A stretch of DNA of 64,000 nucleotides from Arthrobacter sp. PAMC25564 (GCF_004798705.1 NZ_CP039290.1:434001-498000); one strand, 5' to 3'. Counted from the first letter of the stretch, positions 35,726 to 45,686 are shown. Notes: generated from the sequence alone by a model not told the origin. A program made the numbers and translations.

Positions 35726-36258
35726 GGCTGCTCCGCTCCTGCCACGCCGCTGGCGTGCTGGAAGCCGTCGAACGGCGTCAGGTCGGCGAAATCCGCGGCT
35801 TTGGCGGCGAGATCGCCGACCGGCTCGCCGTTCAGCTCGGCCGCGGGATCGATCAGCGACCACGGATAGAGCACGAAGGCCCGCTCGGCGGCACGTGGAT
35901 GTGGCAGCGTAAGCGCGGGGTCCGAACTTACGAGGTCCCCGTACGTGATGATGTCCACGTCCAGGGTCCGCGGGCCCCACCGGACGCCACGCACCCTCAG
36001 GTGCTGCTGCTCCACGGCGTGGCAGTGGCTGAGCAGCTCCGCCGCGGTGAGGCTGGTCTCGACGGCGATGACCATGTTCAGGAAGTCCGGCTGGTCCGGC
36101 GGGCCGCCCACCGCCTTCGTCTGGACGATCGGCGAGATGGCCAGCAGCCGGACCTCGGGCGGATCAACGAGATCGGCGACGGCGGCGGTCAGGGTGTCGT
36201 TACGCTCCCCCAGGTTGCTGCCGAGCGCTATCACGGCGCGGGTGTAGGCGGGGCTCAT
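35722..36258 (-). CDS. folK: 6-hydroxymethyl-7,8-dihydropterin pyrophosphokinase
   Basis: Activates the pterin alcohol with ATP for folate synthesis. 178 aa with ALGSNLG at the start, the substrate loop GGPPDQPDFLNMV and the signature RWGPRTLDVDIITYG followed by LPHPRAAERAFVL. It overlaps folB (ATGA) upstream and DUF3180 downstream. Confidence 0.97.
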   Translation of the reverse strand: MSPAYTRAVIALGSNLGERNDTLTAAVADLVDPPEVRLLAISPIVQTKAVGGPPDQPDFLNMVIAVETSLTAAELLSHCHAVEQQHLRVRGVRWGPRTLDVDIITYGDLVSSDPALTLPHPRAAERAFVLYPWSLIDPAAELNGEPVGDLAAKAADFADLTPFDGFQHASGVAGAEQP

Positions 36259-36623
36259 GACGGGGACTGCTGCACGCGGTGCACGCTGACGGCGACGTCG
36301 GCGAATTCGACCTCGATGGGCGCCTTGGGTTTGTGCACGGTGATGTCCACGGCGGTGACGGGGAACTTCGCGAGCACGTCGTCGGCGATCCGCACGGCCA
36401 GTGCCTCGATCAGGTTCAGCGGCTCCCCCGTGATCCAGCTCCGGATGCAGTCGGCCACTTCACCGTAGTGCGCGGTGTCCAGGACGTCGTCAGAGACGGC
36501 GGCCTTGCCGAAATCGAGGTGCAGCACGGCGTCAACAACGAAAGGCTGTCCGTTGCGGCGTTCGAAGTCGAACACCCCGTGATGGCCGACGGCGGTGACA
36601 CCGCTCAGCGTGATCTGGTCCAT
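36255..36623 (-). CDS. folB: Dihydroneopterin aldolase
   Basis: Cleaves 7,8-dihydroneopterin to the pterin alcohol used by FolK. 122 aa, typical size. It contains GHHGVFDFERRNGQPFVVD, HYGEVAD and the catalytic-region HKPKAPI. ATG 36623 lies 13 nt after the folP stop. Confidence 0.96.
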   Translation of the reverse strand: MDQITLSGVTAVGHHGVFDFERRNGQPFVVDAVLHLDFGKAAVSDDVLDTAHYGEVADCIRSWITGEPLNLIEALAVRIADDVLAKFPVTAVDITVHKPKAPIEVEFADVAVSVHRVQQSPS

Positions 36624-36636
36624 GGCGGCGGCCGGA

Positions 36637-37584
36637 TCAGTTATGGCCGGGGGCGGCCGGCTTAGTCGCCGCGGGGGCTGAAGGTGCCATGTGTGCGGCG
36701 ACCTTGACAGCGTCAAGGCTGGGGCCGACGTCGTGCACGCGGACTGCCCAGGCGCCGCGGAAGGCGCTGATCGCGGTGATGGCGGCGGTGGCGGCATCGC
36801 GTTCCGGTGGCAGGGCGGCCTTGCCGGCCACCGTCAGGAGGGTGCCAAGGAAGCGCTTGCGCGAGGCGGCCACGAGGACCTTGTGGCCCAGGGCCTGAAG
36901 GACGTCCAGGTGCTTCAGGAGTTCCCAGTTCTGCACATCGGTCTTGGCGAAGCCCAGGCCCGGATCCACGATGATCTGCTCCGGGGCGACGCCGGCGGCA
37001 TAGAGCTTGTCCCGGACGCCGGCGATTTCCGCGGCGACGTCTTCCGCCACGTTCCGGTAGTCCGTCAGCGAGTCCATGGTGCTCGCATTTCCGCGGCGGT
37101 GCGTCAGGATGTAGGGGACCTTGGTGCGGGCAGCCAGTTCGGCCATCTCCGGCTCCATGGTCAGCCCGGAGACGTCGTTGATGACCGCAGCGCCGGCTTC
37201 GAGCGCGGCGGCCGCGGTGGCCGCGTGGGTCGTGTCGATGCTGACCAGGGCGCCGGCCTTCACGAGCGCCTCGATGACCGGCAGGACGCGCCGCTTCTCC
37301 TCTTCGACGCTGACCTCGGCCGCGCCGGGGCGCGTTGACTCCCCGCCGACGTCGATGATGTCGGCCCCCGCGTAGAACATCCGCAGCCCGGCGGCGATGG
37401 CGGTATCCGCCGTCGGGTGCTTGCCGCCGTCGCTGAAGGAGTCCGGGGTGACGTTCAGGATGCCCATCACGAGGGTCCGGTCCGTGGGCAGGTCCTTGAA
37501 GCGCGCCACCGGGCGGGGCTTGCGCAGGATGGGCAGGGGCGAGGTTGCCGGCCCGGTTCCAGGGGCTGCAGCGAGGGAGTCCAT
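36637..37584 (-). CDS. folP: Dihydropteroate synthase
   Basis: Condenses p-aminobenzoate with the activated pterin; the sulfonamide target. 315 aa. It has MGILNVTPDSFSDGG, DVGGESTRPGA and RKRFLG signatures. An N-terminal extension of about 35 residues precedes the barrel and a Pro/Ala-rich tail follows. It comes 11 nt after folE. Confidence 0.97.
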   Translation of the reverse strand: MDSLAAAPGTGPATSPLPILRKPRPVARFKDLPTDRTLVMGILNVTPDSFSDGGKHPTADTAIAAGLRMFYAGADIIDVGGESTRPGAAEVSVEEEKRRVLPVIEALVKAGALVSIDTTHAATAAAALEAGAAVINDVSGLTMEPEMAELAARTKVPYILTHRRGNASTMDSLTDYRNVAEDVAAEIAGVRDKLYAAGVAPEQIIVDPGLGFAKTDVQNWELLKHLDVLQALGHKVLVAASRKRFLGTLLTVAGKAALPPERDAATAAITAISAFRGAWAVRVHDVGPSLDAVKVAAHMAPSAPAATKPAAPGHN

Positions 37585-37595
37585 TGTCTGTTGTA

Positions 37596-38237
37596 TTACC
37601 TTCCGATGATGAGGCTCATGGCTTCGGCACGGGTGGCCGGGTCATGCAGTTGCCCGCGTACCGCGCTGGTGACGGTCTTGGCACCGGGCTTGCGGATGCC
37701 GCGCATGGACATGCAGAGGTGTTCGCATTCGATGACGACGATCGCGCCGCGCGGTTTGAGGTGGGCGACGAGGGCTTCGACGATCTGGGTGGTCAGCCGT
37801 TCCTGGACCTGCGGGCGGCGGGCGAACATGTCCACCAGCCGCGCCAGCTTGCTCAGGCCGGTGACCTTGCCGTCGTGCGAGGGGATGTAGCCGACGTGCG
37901 CCACCCCGTGGAACGGCACGAGGTGGTGCTCGCAGGTGGAGTAGAAGGGAATGTCCTTGACCAGCACCAGTTCCTCATGGTCGAGGTCGAAGGTGGTGGC
38001 CAGGATTTCAGCCGGATCATGGTGCAGGCCGGCGAACATCTCGGTGTAGGCCTTGGCCACCCGCTTCGGGGTGTCCACGAGTCCGGAGCGGTCCGGGTCC
38101 TCGCCGATGGCCAGCAGGATTTCCCGCACCGCCGCCTCGATCCGGGGGCGGTCCACGGCCGAAACGGGCGTGGACGCATCCCCCGTCATCGGGGCGGCGG
38201 TGGCAGGAATATTGTCGTCGTCAAAGATGAAAGTCAC
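37596..38237 (-). CDS. folE: GTP cyclohydrolase I
   Basis: Opens the GTP ring to start folate synthesis. 213 aa, with the zinc-binding and catalytic segments [12 protein letters not shown] and CEHLCM, and [12 protein letters not shown] 38237 lies 9 nt after the ftsH stop; an in-frame ATG 48 nt downstream is the alternative start. It begins the fol block behind ftsH, an order common in actinobacteria. Confidence 0.97.
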   Translation of the reverse strand: MTFIFDDDNIPATAAPMTGDASTPVSAVDRPRIEAAVREILLAIGEDPDRSGLVDTPKRVAKAYTEMFAGLHHDPAEILATTFDLDHEELVLVKDIPFYSTCEHHLVPFHGVAHVGYIPSHDGKVTGLSKLARLVDMFARRPQVQERLTTQIVEALVAHLKPRGAIVVIECEHLCMSMRGIRKPGAKTVTSAVRGQLHDPATRAEAMSLIIGR

Positions 38238-38246
38238 GGAAACAGC

Positions 38247-40313
38247 CTAGCCGGGATGGCCGTCGGGCCCCAGATCCGTGACACCGCCCTGGAAGGGCTC
38301 CTGGCTGGCGACGCCCTGGGCGTGCGGCGGGAACGTGTCCAGCGGTTCCTCGAGCCGGGCGTGCGTGGCTTCCTCCTGGGCTTCCCGCTCGGCCTTCTCC
38401 ATCCGGGATTCCACCGGACCGGCACCCTGGATCGGGCGGGTCTCCTTGGAGAGCCAGATCTCACGGAAATCGCGCTTGCGGATGTTGGTGAAGACCTGGG
38501 CAATCTCGGCCTGGTTCAGGGTTTCGCGTTCCAGCAGCTCAAGGGCCAGCGAGTCCAGGACGTCGCGGTTTTCGGTCAGGATGGCGTAAGCCTCGTCGTG
38601 GGCGCCTTCGATCAGGCGGCGGACTTCCTCATCGACGATGTAGGCGATCTGGTCCGAATAGTTGCGCTCGTGGCCGGCGTCGCGGCCCAGGAAGGGCTCG
38701 CCGCCGCCCTGGCCGAGGCGCACGGCCCCGACGCGCTCACTCATGCCGAACTCGGTGACCATCTTCCGGGCGATCCCGGTGGCCTTTTCGATGTCGTTGG
38801 ACGCGCCCGTGGACGGATCGTGGAAGACGAGCTCTTCCGCGACGCGGCCGCCCATGGCGTACGCCATCTGGTCGAGCAGCTCGTTGCGGGTGACCGAGTA
38901 CTTGTCGTTTTCCGGGACCACCATGGTGTAACCCAGGGCGCGGCCACGCGGCAGGATGGTGATCTTGGTGACCGGCGCCGAGTTCCGCAGGGCCGCCGCC
39001 ACGAGGGCGTGTCCGCCTTCGTGGTAGGCGGTGACCTTGCGCTCGTGTTCCTTCATGACCCGGCTGCGCTTCTGCGGGCCGGCCATGACCCGGTCGATGG
39101 CCTCGTCGAGGGCGCGGTCGTCGATCAGGTTGGCGTTGGAGCGTGCGGTCAGCAGGGCGGCCTCGTTGAGCACGTTGGCCAGGTCCGCGCCGGTGTAGCC
39201 GGGGGTCTTCTTTGCCACGGCCCGCAGGTCCACGCCCGGAGCCATCGGCTTTCCCTTCGCGTGGACCTTCAGGATCTGGTCGCGGCCGATCAGGTCGGGG
39301 GCCTCGACGGAGATCTGGCGGTCGAAGCGGCCCGGGCGCAGCAGGGCCGGGTCGAGCACGTCGGGGCGGTTGGTGGCCGCGATCAGGATGACGTTGGTCT
39401 TGACGTCGAAGCCGTCCATTTCAACCAGCAGCTGGTTGAGGGTCTGCTCGCGTTCGTCGTTGCCGCCGCCGATGCCGGCACCGCGGTGGCGGCCGACGGC
39501 GTCGATCTCGTCCACGAAGATGATGGCCGGCGCGTTCGCCTTGGCCTGTTCGAACAGGTCGCGGACGCGGGAGGCGCCGACGCCGACGAACATTTCCACG
39601 AAGTCGGAACCGGAGATGGAGAAGAAGGGCACCCCGGCCTCACCCGCAACGGCGCGGGCCAGGAGGGTCTTTCCGGTGCCCGGAGGGCCGTAGAGCAGCA
39701 CGCCCTTGGGGATCTTGGCGCCAACGGCCTGGAACTTGGCCGGCTCCTGGAGGAATTCCTTGATTTCTTCGAGTTCTTCGACGGCCTCGTCGGCGCCGGC
39801 GACGTCACTGAAGGTGACCTGTGGCATGTCCTTGTTGACCAGCTTGGCCTTGGACTTACCGAATTGCATGACCTTGGAGCCGCCGCCCTGCATGCGGGAG
39901 AGCAGGAACCAGAAGAGGACGCCCAGCAGAAGCACGGGGATCAGGAGCGAGAACAGCCCGGAGAACCAGTTGTTCTCGACCGGCTGGTCGGTGAAGCCGC
40001 TCGGCGGCTTGGAATCCGTGACGGCCTTGACGACGTCCTGGGCACGGGCGTTGACGTAATAGAACTGGACGTTCTTGCCCTTGTCCTGGCCGTCGACCGA
40101 AAGGTTGTCCTTGAGCACCAGGTCCACACGGTTCTCGGCGTCGAAAATCTTGGCCTGTTCAACCTTGCCGCCTGCGGTCAGCAGTCCAAGGCCCTTGTCC
40201 GTATCGATCCGGTTTGAGCCGCCCGGTGCCAGGGTGGCAAAGGCCAGAAGCAGCATACCGACAACGACGACAATCCAGATGCCCGGGCCCTTGAAGAAAC
40301 TCTTAGCTTTCAT
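38247..40313 (-). CDS. ftsH: ATP-dependent zinc metalloprotease FtsH
   Basis: Membrane-bound AAA+ protease of 688 aa. It has an N-terminal transmembrane helix, a periplasmic domain, a second helix ([20 protein letters not shown]), Walker [10 protein letters not shown], Walker [12 protein letters not shown], the second region of homology (LRPGRFDR) and the zinc site HEGGH. HEGGH replaces the more usual HEAGH but keeps HExxH. The C-terminal tail is charged. It leads the long operon running to panC. Confidence 0.98.
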   Translation of the reverse strand: MKAKSFFKGPGIWIVVVVGMLLLAFATLAPGGSNRIDTDKGLGLLTAGGKVEQAKIFDAENRVDLVLKDNLSVDGQDKGKNVQFYYVNARAQDVVKAVTDSKPPSGFTDQPVENNWFSGLFSLLIPVLLLGVLFWFLLSRMQGGGSKVMQFGKSKAKLVNKDMPQVTFSDVAGADEAVEELEEIKEFLQEPAKFQAVGAKIPKGVLLYGPPGTGKTLLARAVAGEAGVPFFSISGSDFVEMFVGVGASRVRDLFEQAKANAPAIIFVDEIDAVGRHRGAGIGGGNDEREQTLNQLLVEMDGFDVKTNVILIAATNRPDVLDPALLRPGRFDRQISVEAPDLIGRDQILKVHAKGKPMAPGVDLRAVAKKTPGYTGADLANVLNEAALLTARSNANLIDDRALDEAIDRVMAGPQKRSRVMKEHERKVTAYHEGGHALVAAALRNSAPVTKITILPRGRALGYTMVVPENDKYSVTRNELLDQMAYAMGGRVAEELVFHDPSTGASNDIEKATGIARKMVTEFGMSERVGAVRLGQGGGEPFLGRDAGHERNYSDQIAYIVDEEVRRLIEGAHDEAYAILTENRDVLDSLALELLERETLNQAEIAQVFTNIRKRDFREIWLSKETRPIQGAGPVESRMEKAEREAQEEATHARLEEPLDTFPPHAQGVASQEPFQGGVTDLGPDGHPG

Positions 40314-40535
40314 CTGTTCGGGGCTGGCCCCGTCCCTCCTGGTAGTGCTGCACGGCGACCGTTCTGCGCGCGTGTGGTGCTGCGTCAGTGTCTAGCTATA
40401 CACCGTCGCAATAACTCACGCACGGTGAAGTCCAAAAGTTCCCTCTGGGCGTAGCGGACCGGGACGGTTTTGACTCAGGACAGACCCAGCCGGGTCACAG
40501 GAATGGCGCATCACCGGGCCGGGGCAGGCGCGCCG
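40314..40535 (-). other. ftsH upstream region
   Basis: 222 bp between ftsH and the end of hpt, both leftward. TATAGC and TAGACA (around 40395-40410 on the minus strand) are candidate -10 elements of the ftsH operon; no terminator with U-tract is evident. Confidence 0.4.
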
Positions 40536-41087
40536 CTACTCGTAGACGTGCGGTGCGAGGGTGCCGACGAAGTCCAGGTTGCGGTACTTCTCTGCGTAGT
40601 CCAGGCCGTAACCCACGACGAACTCGTTGGGGATGTCGTAGCCGACGTACTTGACGTCGATCTTGACCTTGGCGGCCGTGGGCTTGCGGAAGGCGGTGCA
40701 GATTTCGACCGAGGCCGTGCCGCGTGATTCCAGGTTGGTCTTGAGCCAGGACAGCGTCAGGCCGGAGTCGATGATGTCCTCGACGATCAGGACGTCCTTG
40801 CCCATCAGGTCCGTGTCGAGGTCCTTGAGGATGCGGACGACGCCGGAGGACTGCGTGCCGGAGCCGTAGGAGGAGACGGCCATCCAGTCCATCGAGACGT
40901 GGCTGTGCAGGGCCCGGGCCAGGTCTGCCATGACCATGACGGCGCCCTTGAGCACGCCGACGATCAACAGATCACGGCCTTCATAGTCCTTGTCGATCTC
41001 GGCAGCGAGTTCGGTGATCCGGGTCTGGATCTGTTCCTTGGAGTACAGAACGTGCTTGAGGTCTGCCTGGACGTCGTTTGAATCCAC
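40536..41087 (-). CDS. hpt: Hypoxanthine-guanine phosphoribosyltransferase
   Basis: Purine salvage enzyme of 183 aa. It has GVLKGAVMVMADL, the PRPP-binding loop VLIVEDIIDSGLTL and the base-pocket segment VKYVGYDIPNEFVVGYGLD. GTG 41087 is preferred because AGGAG lies 6 nt upstream; a TTG at 41090 is adjacent. It follows tilS by 29 nt in the same direction, as in most Gram-positives. Confidence 0.96.
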   Translation of the reverse strand: MDSNDVQADLKHVLYSKEQIQTRITELAAEIDKDYEGRDLLIVGVLKGAVMVMADLARALHSHVSMDWMAVSSYGSGTQSSGVVRILKDLDTDLMGKDVLIVEDIIDSGLTLSWLKTNLESRGTASVEICTAFRKPTAAKVKIDVKYVGYDIPNEFVVGYGLDYAEKYRNLDFVGTLAPHVYE

Positions 41088-41116
41088 CAATGGCTCCTGT
41101 GTAGATGCGGGGTCGA

Positions 41117-42277
41117 CTAGATAAGGGGCGGTTTGTGAGGCCGGAATACAAGCTTCCCACAGCGCGCGCCCTGCCGGGGCACGCCGGCGGCGTCGGACTG
41201 CCCCGCCGTGAGCAGTCGCGCGAGCGAGAGCCGGTAGACGCTGACCCCGCCGGGGAGCTCCACCGGGCCGGCCGATCCCTGCCGGCGCAGCAGCGCTTCC
41301 GCGGCGAGCAGGCGCTGGTAACTGGGCTGTTGACCGCCGACGGCGGCGGCCGCCTTGGCGATGACCCGGAACCTCACGGCCGGGGCCAGTTCGCGCAGGG
41401 CGTCCTCGGGGAGGCTGATCTCAGCCCCGGACTGCTCCCGCAGCCGGGCAAAGGTGTCGTTCGCCACGTCCTCAAGGAAATCGGCGTCGAGCTGCAGGAT
41501 GGCGGCGGTCCTGGCCAGCGACTCGGCGACTCCCGGTCCGAGCTTTTTCTCGAGCAGCGGCAACACCTCGACGCGTGTCCGGGACCTGGCAAAGGCCGGA
41601 TCGGCGTTGCTGGGATCATGCCAGGGATCCAGGCCCTCCACGGCGCAGATCTCCAGGGTCTGGTCCCGGCGCAGGCCGAGGAAGGGCCGGAGCAGTCGGC
41701 CGCGGGCCGGACGCATCCCGGCAAGGGACCGGGTCCCGGAACCCCGCGCCAGCCCCAAGAGGACCTGTTCGGCCTGGTCATCGAGGGTGTGCCCGAGCAG
41801 GATCGCCCCTGCGCCGGTTTCGTCGGCGATGCCTTCGAGCGCCGCATGGCGGGCGTCCCGGGCAGCTGCTTCCGGGCCCATGCCGGTGGCGGCGACCTCG
41901 ACGGCCCGGACCGCGACGGGTGCGAGTCCCAGTTCCCGGAGCACCCGGGCCGTGGTGGCGGCCACCGCGGCGGAGCCCGGCTGCAGCTGGTGGTCAACGA
42001 CGACGGCGCCAACGGACACCGGGCGGCCGTCCACGTGCCCGCGGCGGGCGAAGTAGGCGGCGACGGCCGCGAGGGCCAGCGAATCGGGGCCGCCGCTGCA
42101 GGCGACGAGCACACGCTCCGGGTAGCCGGCGGCGGCCAGTGCGTCCTGCAGCATTTTCCGCGCCGTGCCGACGACGGGCGCGAGCCGGCCGGGCCTGCGT
42201 CGTCCGGTGGGAACGGCGGGGCCGCCGGCGGCGGGAGGTGGGCCTGGAGGTGCGGCGGGGGGTTTGCTGGCAGGCAC
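41117..42277 (-). CDS. tilS: tRNA(Ile)-lysidine synthase
   Basis: Converts the wobble C34 of tRNA-Ile(CAU) to lysidine. 386 aa, starting GTG 42277. The PP-loop is SGGPDS (61-66), and LLGHTLDDQAEQVLLGLARG and RLLRPFLG follow in the usual order. The Pro/Ala/Arg-rich first ~35 residues are unusual, so a shorter form may exist. It starts 5 nt after the metalloprotease stop. Confidence 0.94.
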   Translation of the reverse strand: MPASKPPAAPPGPPPAAGGPAVPTGRRRPGRLAPVVGTARKMLQDALAAAGYPERVLVACSGGPDSLALAAVAAYFARRGHVDGRPVSVGAVVVDHQLQPGSAAVAATTARVLRELGLAPVAVRAVEVAATGMGPEAAARDARHAALEGIADETGAGAILLGHTLDDQAEQVLLGLARGSGTRSLAGMRPARGRLLRPFLGLRRDQTLEICAVEGLDPWHDPSNADPAFARSRTRVEVLPLLEKKLGPGVAESLARTAAILQLDADFLEDVANDTFARLREQSGAEISLPEDALRELAPAVRFRVIAKAAAAVGGQQPSYQRLLAAEALLRRQGSAGPVELPGGVSVYRLSLARLLTAGQSDAAGVPRQGARCGKLVFRPHKPPLI

Positions 42278-42282
42278 CGGGA

Positions 42283-43410
42283 CTAGAGCCCCATCCGTTC
42301 GAGCCAGAGCTTCGAATCGTGGATCTCGGTTTCGGTTGGCAGCTGGGCCGCGGAGTCCCAGACCCTGTTGAAGCCTTCCATCCCCGCCACGGCGACGACC
42401 TCTCGGACGAACTTTGCGCCGTCGCTGTACTGGCGCATCTTGGCATCGAGGCCCAGGAGGTTGCGGATGAACTTCTCGATCACGCCGTGGTTCTTGCCGC
42501 GCGAGTTGAAGCGCTGCCGGATGGTCTTCACCGAGGGGACGATGCCGGCGTCGACGGCGTCCATCACCACGTTGGCGTGACCTTCGAGCAGGCTCATGAG
42601 GGCCGTGAGGCGGGAGAGCGCGGCTTTTTCCTCCGGATTCTGCAGCAGGTCAAGGATGGCGCCGCGGCCGGGGACGGCACCGGGCGCGGCCCGGTCCTTG
42701 AGCGACTTTGCCGCAGCCGAGGCCCGCTCCATGAGGGAATCGACGTTGCCCAGCAGCTGGCCGCTGAGGTTCTCAATCTCGTCCAGCATGTGGTGCCGCA
42801 GCCACGGGGCGGCCGCGAACTGCACCCGGTGGGTTTGTTCATGCAGGCAGACCCAGAGCCGGAAATCAGCGGGTTCTACGTTGAGGTCGCGTTCCACGGA
42901 GATGATGTTCGGGGCCACGAGCAGCAGGCGTCCGGCGGCGGGGGCCGTGGAGTTTTCGGCCAGCGCGGAGAAGGGATCGTACTGGCCCAGGACCTTGCTG
43001 GAGAGGAAGGCCAGGACCGCGCCGAGCTGCCCGCCGGTGATGGCGCCGCTGACGCTGGCCGCGCCTGTACTGACGGTGCCGCGGCGGCCCTCGAGCATCC
43101 TTTCCATCGCGGGCTGGAGCATGACGGCGAAGCTCTGGGTGTTCGCCCTGGCCCAGGATGCCCGGTCCACCACTAGGACCGAGGAGTCCCGCAGGTCCCG
43201 AGCGGCCTCGAGTCCGGTGATGTCGTGGACGTGGGGCACGGAGATCTCGGCCATGAGCCGCAGATTGTCCACCGCGGCACCGATTTCGGCGGATCCCAGG
43301 GTGGGCCCGGCAGGCGCCAGGCGGGCGGCCGTCGCAGCGGCAAGTTCCCAGTTGACGAGGTTTTGGGCTTGGGCTGATGTCTCGCGTGCAGAGGACTCCA
43401 TAGGATCCAT
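42283..43410 (-). CDS. DUF2342 zinc-dependent metalloprotease-like protein
   Basis: 375-aa actinobacterial protein with the zinc motif HEQTH in LWVCLHEQTHRVQF and a downstream SLLEGHANVVMD that could supply a third ligand. Family members (Rv3626c in M. tuberculosis) lie next to tilS; a role in coenzyme F420 metabolism has been suggested for relatives but is not established here. A second in-frame ATG at 43401 is an alternative start. Confidence 0.85.
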   Translation of the reverse strand: MDPMESSARETSAQAQNLVNWELAAATAARLAPAGPTLGSAEIGAAVDNLRLMAEISVPHVHDITGLEAARDLRDSSVLVVDRASWARANTQSFAVMLQPAMERMLEGRRGTVSTGAASVSGAITGGQLGAVLAFLSSKVLGQYDPFSALAENSTAPAAGRLLLVAPNIISVERDLNVEPADFRLWVCLHEQTHRVQFAAAPWLRHHMLDEIENLSGQLLGNVDSLMERASAAAKSLKDRAAPGAVPGRGAILDLLQNPEEKAALSRLTALMSLLEGHANVVMDAVDAGIVPSVKTIRQRFNSRGKNHGVIEKFIRNLLGLDAKMRQYSDGAKFVREVVAVAGMEGFNRVWDSAAQLPTETEIHDSKLWLERMGL

Positions 43411-43444
43411 CAGATCACAGCGGGCTGGCGTTCCGCCTTAAGTT

Positions 43445-43478
43445 CGCTGACCGGCGAACGAGTCCGCTGACCGGCGAA
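43445..43478. repeat. 14-bp direct repeat between dacB and the DUF2342 gene
   Basis: CGCTGACCGGCGAA occurs at 43445-43458 and 43465-43478, a 20-bp period. It falls between the two minus-strand genes, near the DUF2342 promoter. Confidence 0.7.
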
Positions 43479-43485
43479 GGCCGCG

Positions 43486-44976
43486 TCAGCGGCAGCCGCA
43501 GCCGGCCAGGAGTGACGCGGCCCGGTCCAGGGCGGGCTTGTTGGCGGCGCCCGGAGTCAGCCCGTTGCCGATGAAGGAGAACACGAGCAGCCGGCCGTCG
43601 GCGTCGACGACATAGCCGCTGAGCGCGATCACGGTGTTCAGCGTGCCCGTCTTGGCGCGGACCAGGCCCGCGCCGCGTGCCGTGGACGCATCGGTGTAGC
43701 GGTCCCCCAGCGTTCCCGTGAGGGCGGCCACCGGGAACCCGGCAAGGGCGGCGCGGAGCCGCGGGTCCGGGCCGGAGGTTATGGCGCGGACCACTTCGGT
43801 GAGCTGGCGGGCGGAGACCTGGTTGGCCAGGGCGAGGCCGGAGACGTCGGCCGCATGGAGGGTTTCCGTGGGGATGCCCAGCTCCCCCAGTTGCTGCAGG
43901 ACGGTTGCGATGGCGCCGTCGTTGCTCCCGGGCCGGCCGCTGGCGAGGGCGGACATCCGGCCCATCACCTCGGCGAGGAAGTTGTCCGAGGTCCGCAGCA
44001 GCAGGTCCACCTGCTGGCCTACCGTCGCGGACTGGACCTCCGCCAGGATCCGCGCGTTGCCGGACGGTACCGGCGCCGGTACCCGTTCGACGCCGGGCGC
44101 CACCGTCAGTCCCGCCGCCGCGGCGGCGGTTGCGAGCTGGGCGGAGAACGCCTCGGCCGCGCCCATCGCGGCGTCCTGGGGTCGGGGGCCGGTGGTGCTG
44201 GCCGGGTCGAAGCGTGCCGAGTTCAAGGCCAGAGGGAACAGCGGGGCCGTCTCCCCGGCCGCGACGTCATCGGGGCTCCAGGCCGGGTTGAGGGAAGGCC
44301 CGGTGAAGAGGGAGTCATCCAGCTGCACCGATACGGTGCCGGCCGCGCCGTCGTGCCGGAGGGCCTGGACGGTCGCCTTTGCGAGCGTGGCGAGCCCGGC
44401 ATGGCCGAGGACTGCGTCCGGGGCTGACTCGCCGGCGCCCAGGAGGACGTCTCCTCCGCCGGTGAGGACCACGGAGCCGGGAGCGGACCCCGCCACCACC
44501 TTGGTACTGAAGCGCCGGTCCGGGCCCAGGACGCGCAGCGCCGAAACCGCGGTCAGGAGCTTCATGTTGGACGCCGGTACGCGGGTCTCGTCCCCTGCGC
44601 GGTCAAAGAGCAGCGCTCCGGTGGCGGCGTCCTGCACCACACCGGTGAAGGCTCCGGCGCCGTCGGTTTTCAGGGCGTCGTTAAGCTGGGCGGCGAGGGC
44701 ACCGGGGCCAGGGACGGGCGCGGAACTGCTGAGCGGCTGGACCGCCCCGGCGCCGGTGCCGCCGGGTGGACTCAGGCGGGTGGGGACCTGCTGCCAGGGA
44801 GCGGGCGTGTCTGCGGCGGCCGCGGAGCTGTCCGGACGGTGGAAGGCAGGCGCGATTGCCAGGCCGGCAGGGATCGCGAGCGCCACCACCAGGAGGGTCA
44901 GGAACAGCATCGGGAGGATGCCCCGCAGCAGGCCCGCCACCGGGTCCGTGCCTGCGCGGCTGGCTCTGCGTTTCAT
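43486..44976 (-). CDS. dacB: D-alanyl-D-alanine carboxypeptidase/endopeptidase (PBP4 type)
   Basis: Peptidoglycan hydrolase of 496 aa, anchored by an N-terminal hydrophobic helix (21-43). The three serine-PBP motifs are SNMK (Ser136-Lys139), SDN and KTG (RAKTGTLN). A Pro/Ser-rich linker follows the membrane anchor. It is divergent from ppa. The equivalent position in M. tuberculosis is Rv3627c. Confidence 0.93.
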   Translation of the reverse strand: MKRRASRAGTDPVAGLLRGILPMLFLTLLVVALAIPAGLAIAPAFHRPDSSAAAADTPAPWQQVPTRLSPPGGTGAGAVQPLSSSAPVPGPGALAAQLNDALKTDGAGAFTGVVQDAATGALLFDRAGDETRVPASNMKLLTAVSALRVLGPDRRFSTKVVAGSAPGSVVLTGGGDVLLGAGESAPDAVLGHAGLATLAKATVQALRHDGAAGTVSVQLDDSLFTGPSLNPAWSPDDVAAGETAPLFPLALNSARFDPASTTGPRPQDAAMGAAEAFSAQLATAAAAAGLTVAPGVERVPAPVPSGNARILAEVQSATVGQQVDLLLRTSDNFLAEVMGRMSALASGRPGSNDGAIATVLQQLGELGIPTETLHAADVSGLALANQVSARQLTEVVRAITSGPDPRLRAALAGFPVAALTGTLGDRYTDASTARGAGLVRAKTGTLNTVIALSGYVVDADGRLLVFSFIGNGLTPGAANKPALDRAASLLAGCGCR

Positions 44977-45117
44977 GCTGCTGCTGGTCCTTTAGTCCTG
45001 AAATGTCCCCACTAGTTCCTGAAACCTGGGCCTCTCGCTATATCCTCAATAGTAGTCGGCGGCACCGGCAGTCCTTTTTGTGTGCCGCGCACCCCCGAAA
45101 TCGTCAAGGAGCATTCC

Positions 45118-45606
45118 ATGAAGCATGACGTGACCATCGAGATCCCCAAGGGATCACGCGTCAAGTACGAAGTCGACCACGAGACCGGCCGCATCCGTCT
45201 GGACCGCGTCCTGTTCACCTCGATGCAGTACCCCACACACTACGGTTTCTTCGAGAACACCCTTGGTGAGGACGGCGACCCGTTGGATGCGCTGGTGCTC
45301 CTGCAGGACTTCGATCTGCACCCCGGCGTGATCGTTGAGGCCCGCCCCATCGGCGTGTTCAACATGACCGACGACGGCGGCGGAGACGCCAAGGTCCTGT
45401 GCGTCCCGGCCGATGCCCGCTTCGACCACATCAACGAGATCAGCGATGTCAGCGAGTTCCTGATCAGGGAAATCGAGCACTTCTTCACCCGCTACAAGGA
45501 CCTGGAGCCGGGCAAGTGGGTCAAGGCCGAGGGCTGGGGCGACCGCGCCGCCGCCGAAGCCGAGCTTGAGGCTTCCATCAAACGCTACGTGCCGGCCGCG
45601 CACTGA
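45118..45606 (+). CDS. ppa: Inorganic pyrophosphatase
   Basis: Hydrolyses PPi to drive biosynthetic reactions. 162 aa, family I. It shows [37 protein letters not shown] (the DxDPxD metal site) and the later [13 protein letters not shown] 45118 is preceded by AAGGAG; an in-frame upstream extension is not PPase-like. A palindromic element follows 21 nt after the stop. Confidence 0.97.
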   Translation: MKHDVTIEIPKGSRVKYEVDHETGRIRLDRVLFTSMQYPTHYGFFENTLGEDGDPLDALVLLQDFDLHPGVIVEARPIGVFNMTDDGGGDAKVLCVPADARFDHINEISDVSEFLIREIEHFFTRYKDLEPGKWVKAEGWGDRAAAEAELEASIKRYVPAAH

Positions 45607-45627
45607 CGCTTCCCCTCCTGCACCCCA

Positions 45628-45686
45628 ACGCGGGGTCACTTACGGCCCATCCGGACACCCGGAATGGGCCGTAAGTGACCCCGCGT
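45628..45686. repeat. Palindromic intergenic element, copy 3
   Basis: A perfect 23-bp inverted repeat (arms begin ACGCGGGGTCACTTACGG) with a 13-nt centre that contains a CCGG-ACAC-CCGG hairpin. It is the most symmetrical of the three copies and lies between ppa and the HTH gene. Confidence 0.9.

Noticed and set aside
37545-40217. An 890-codon open frame on the plus strand across folP, folE and ftsH
   Set aside because: It is the antisense of well-supported genes. Open antisense frames are common in high-GC actinobacterial DNA; the translation is Val/Gly/Asp-rich without any domain.
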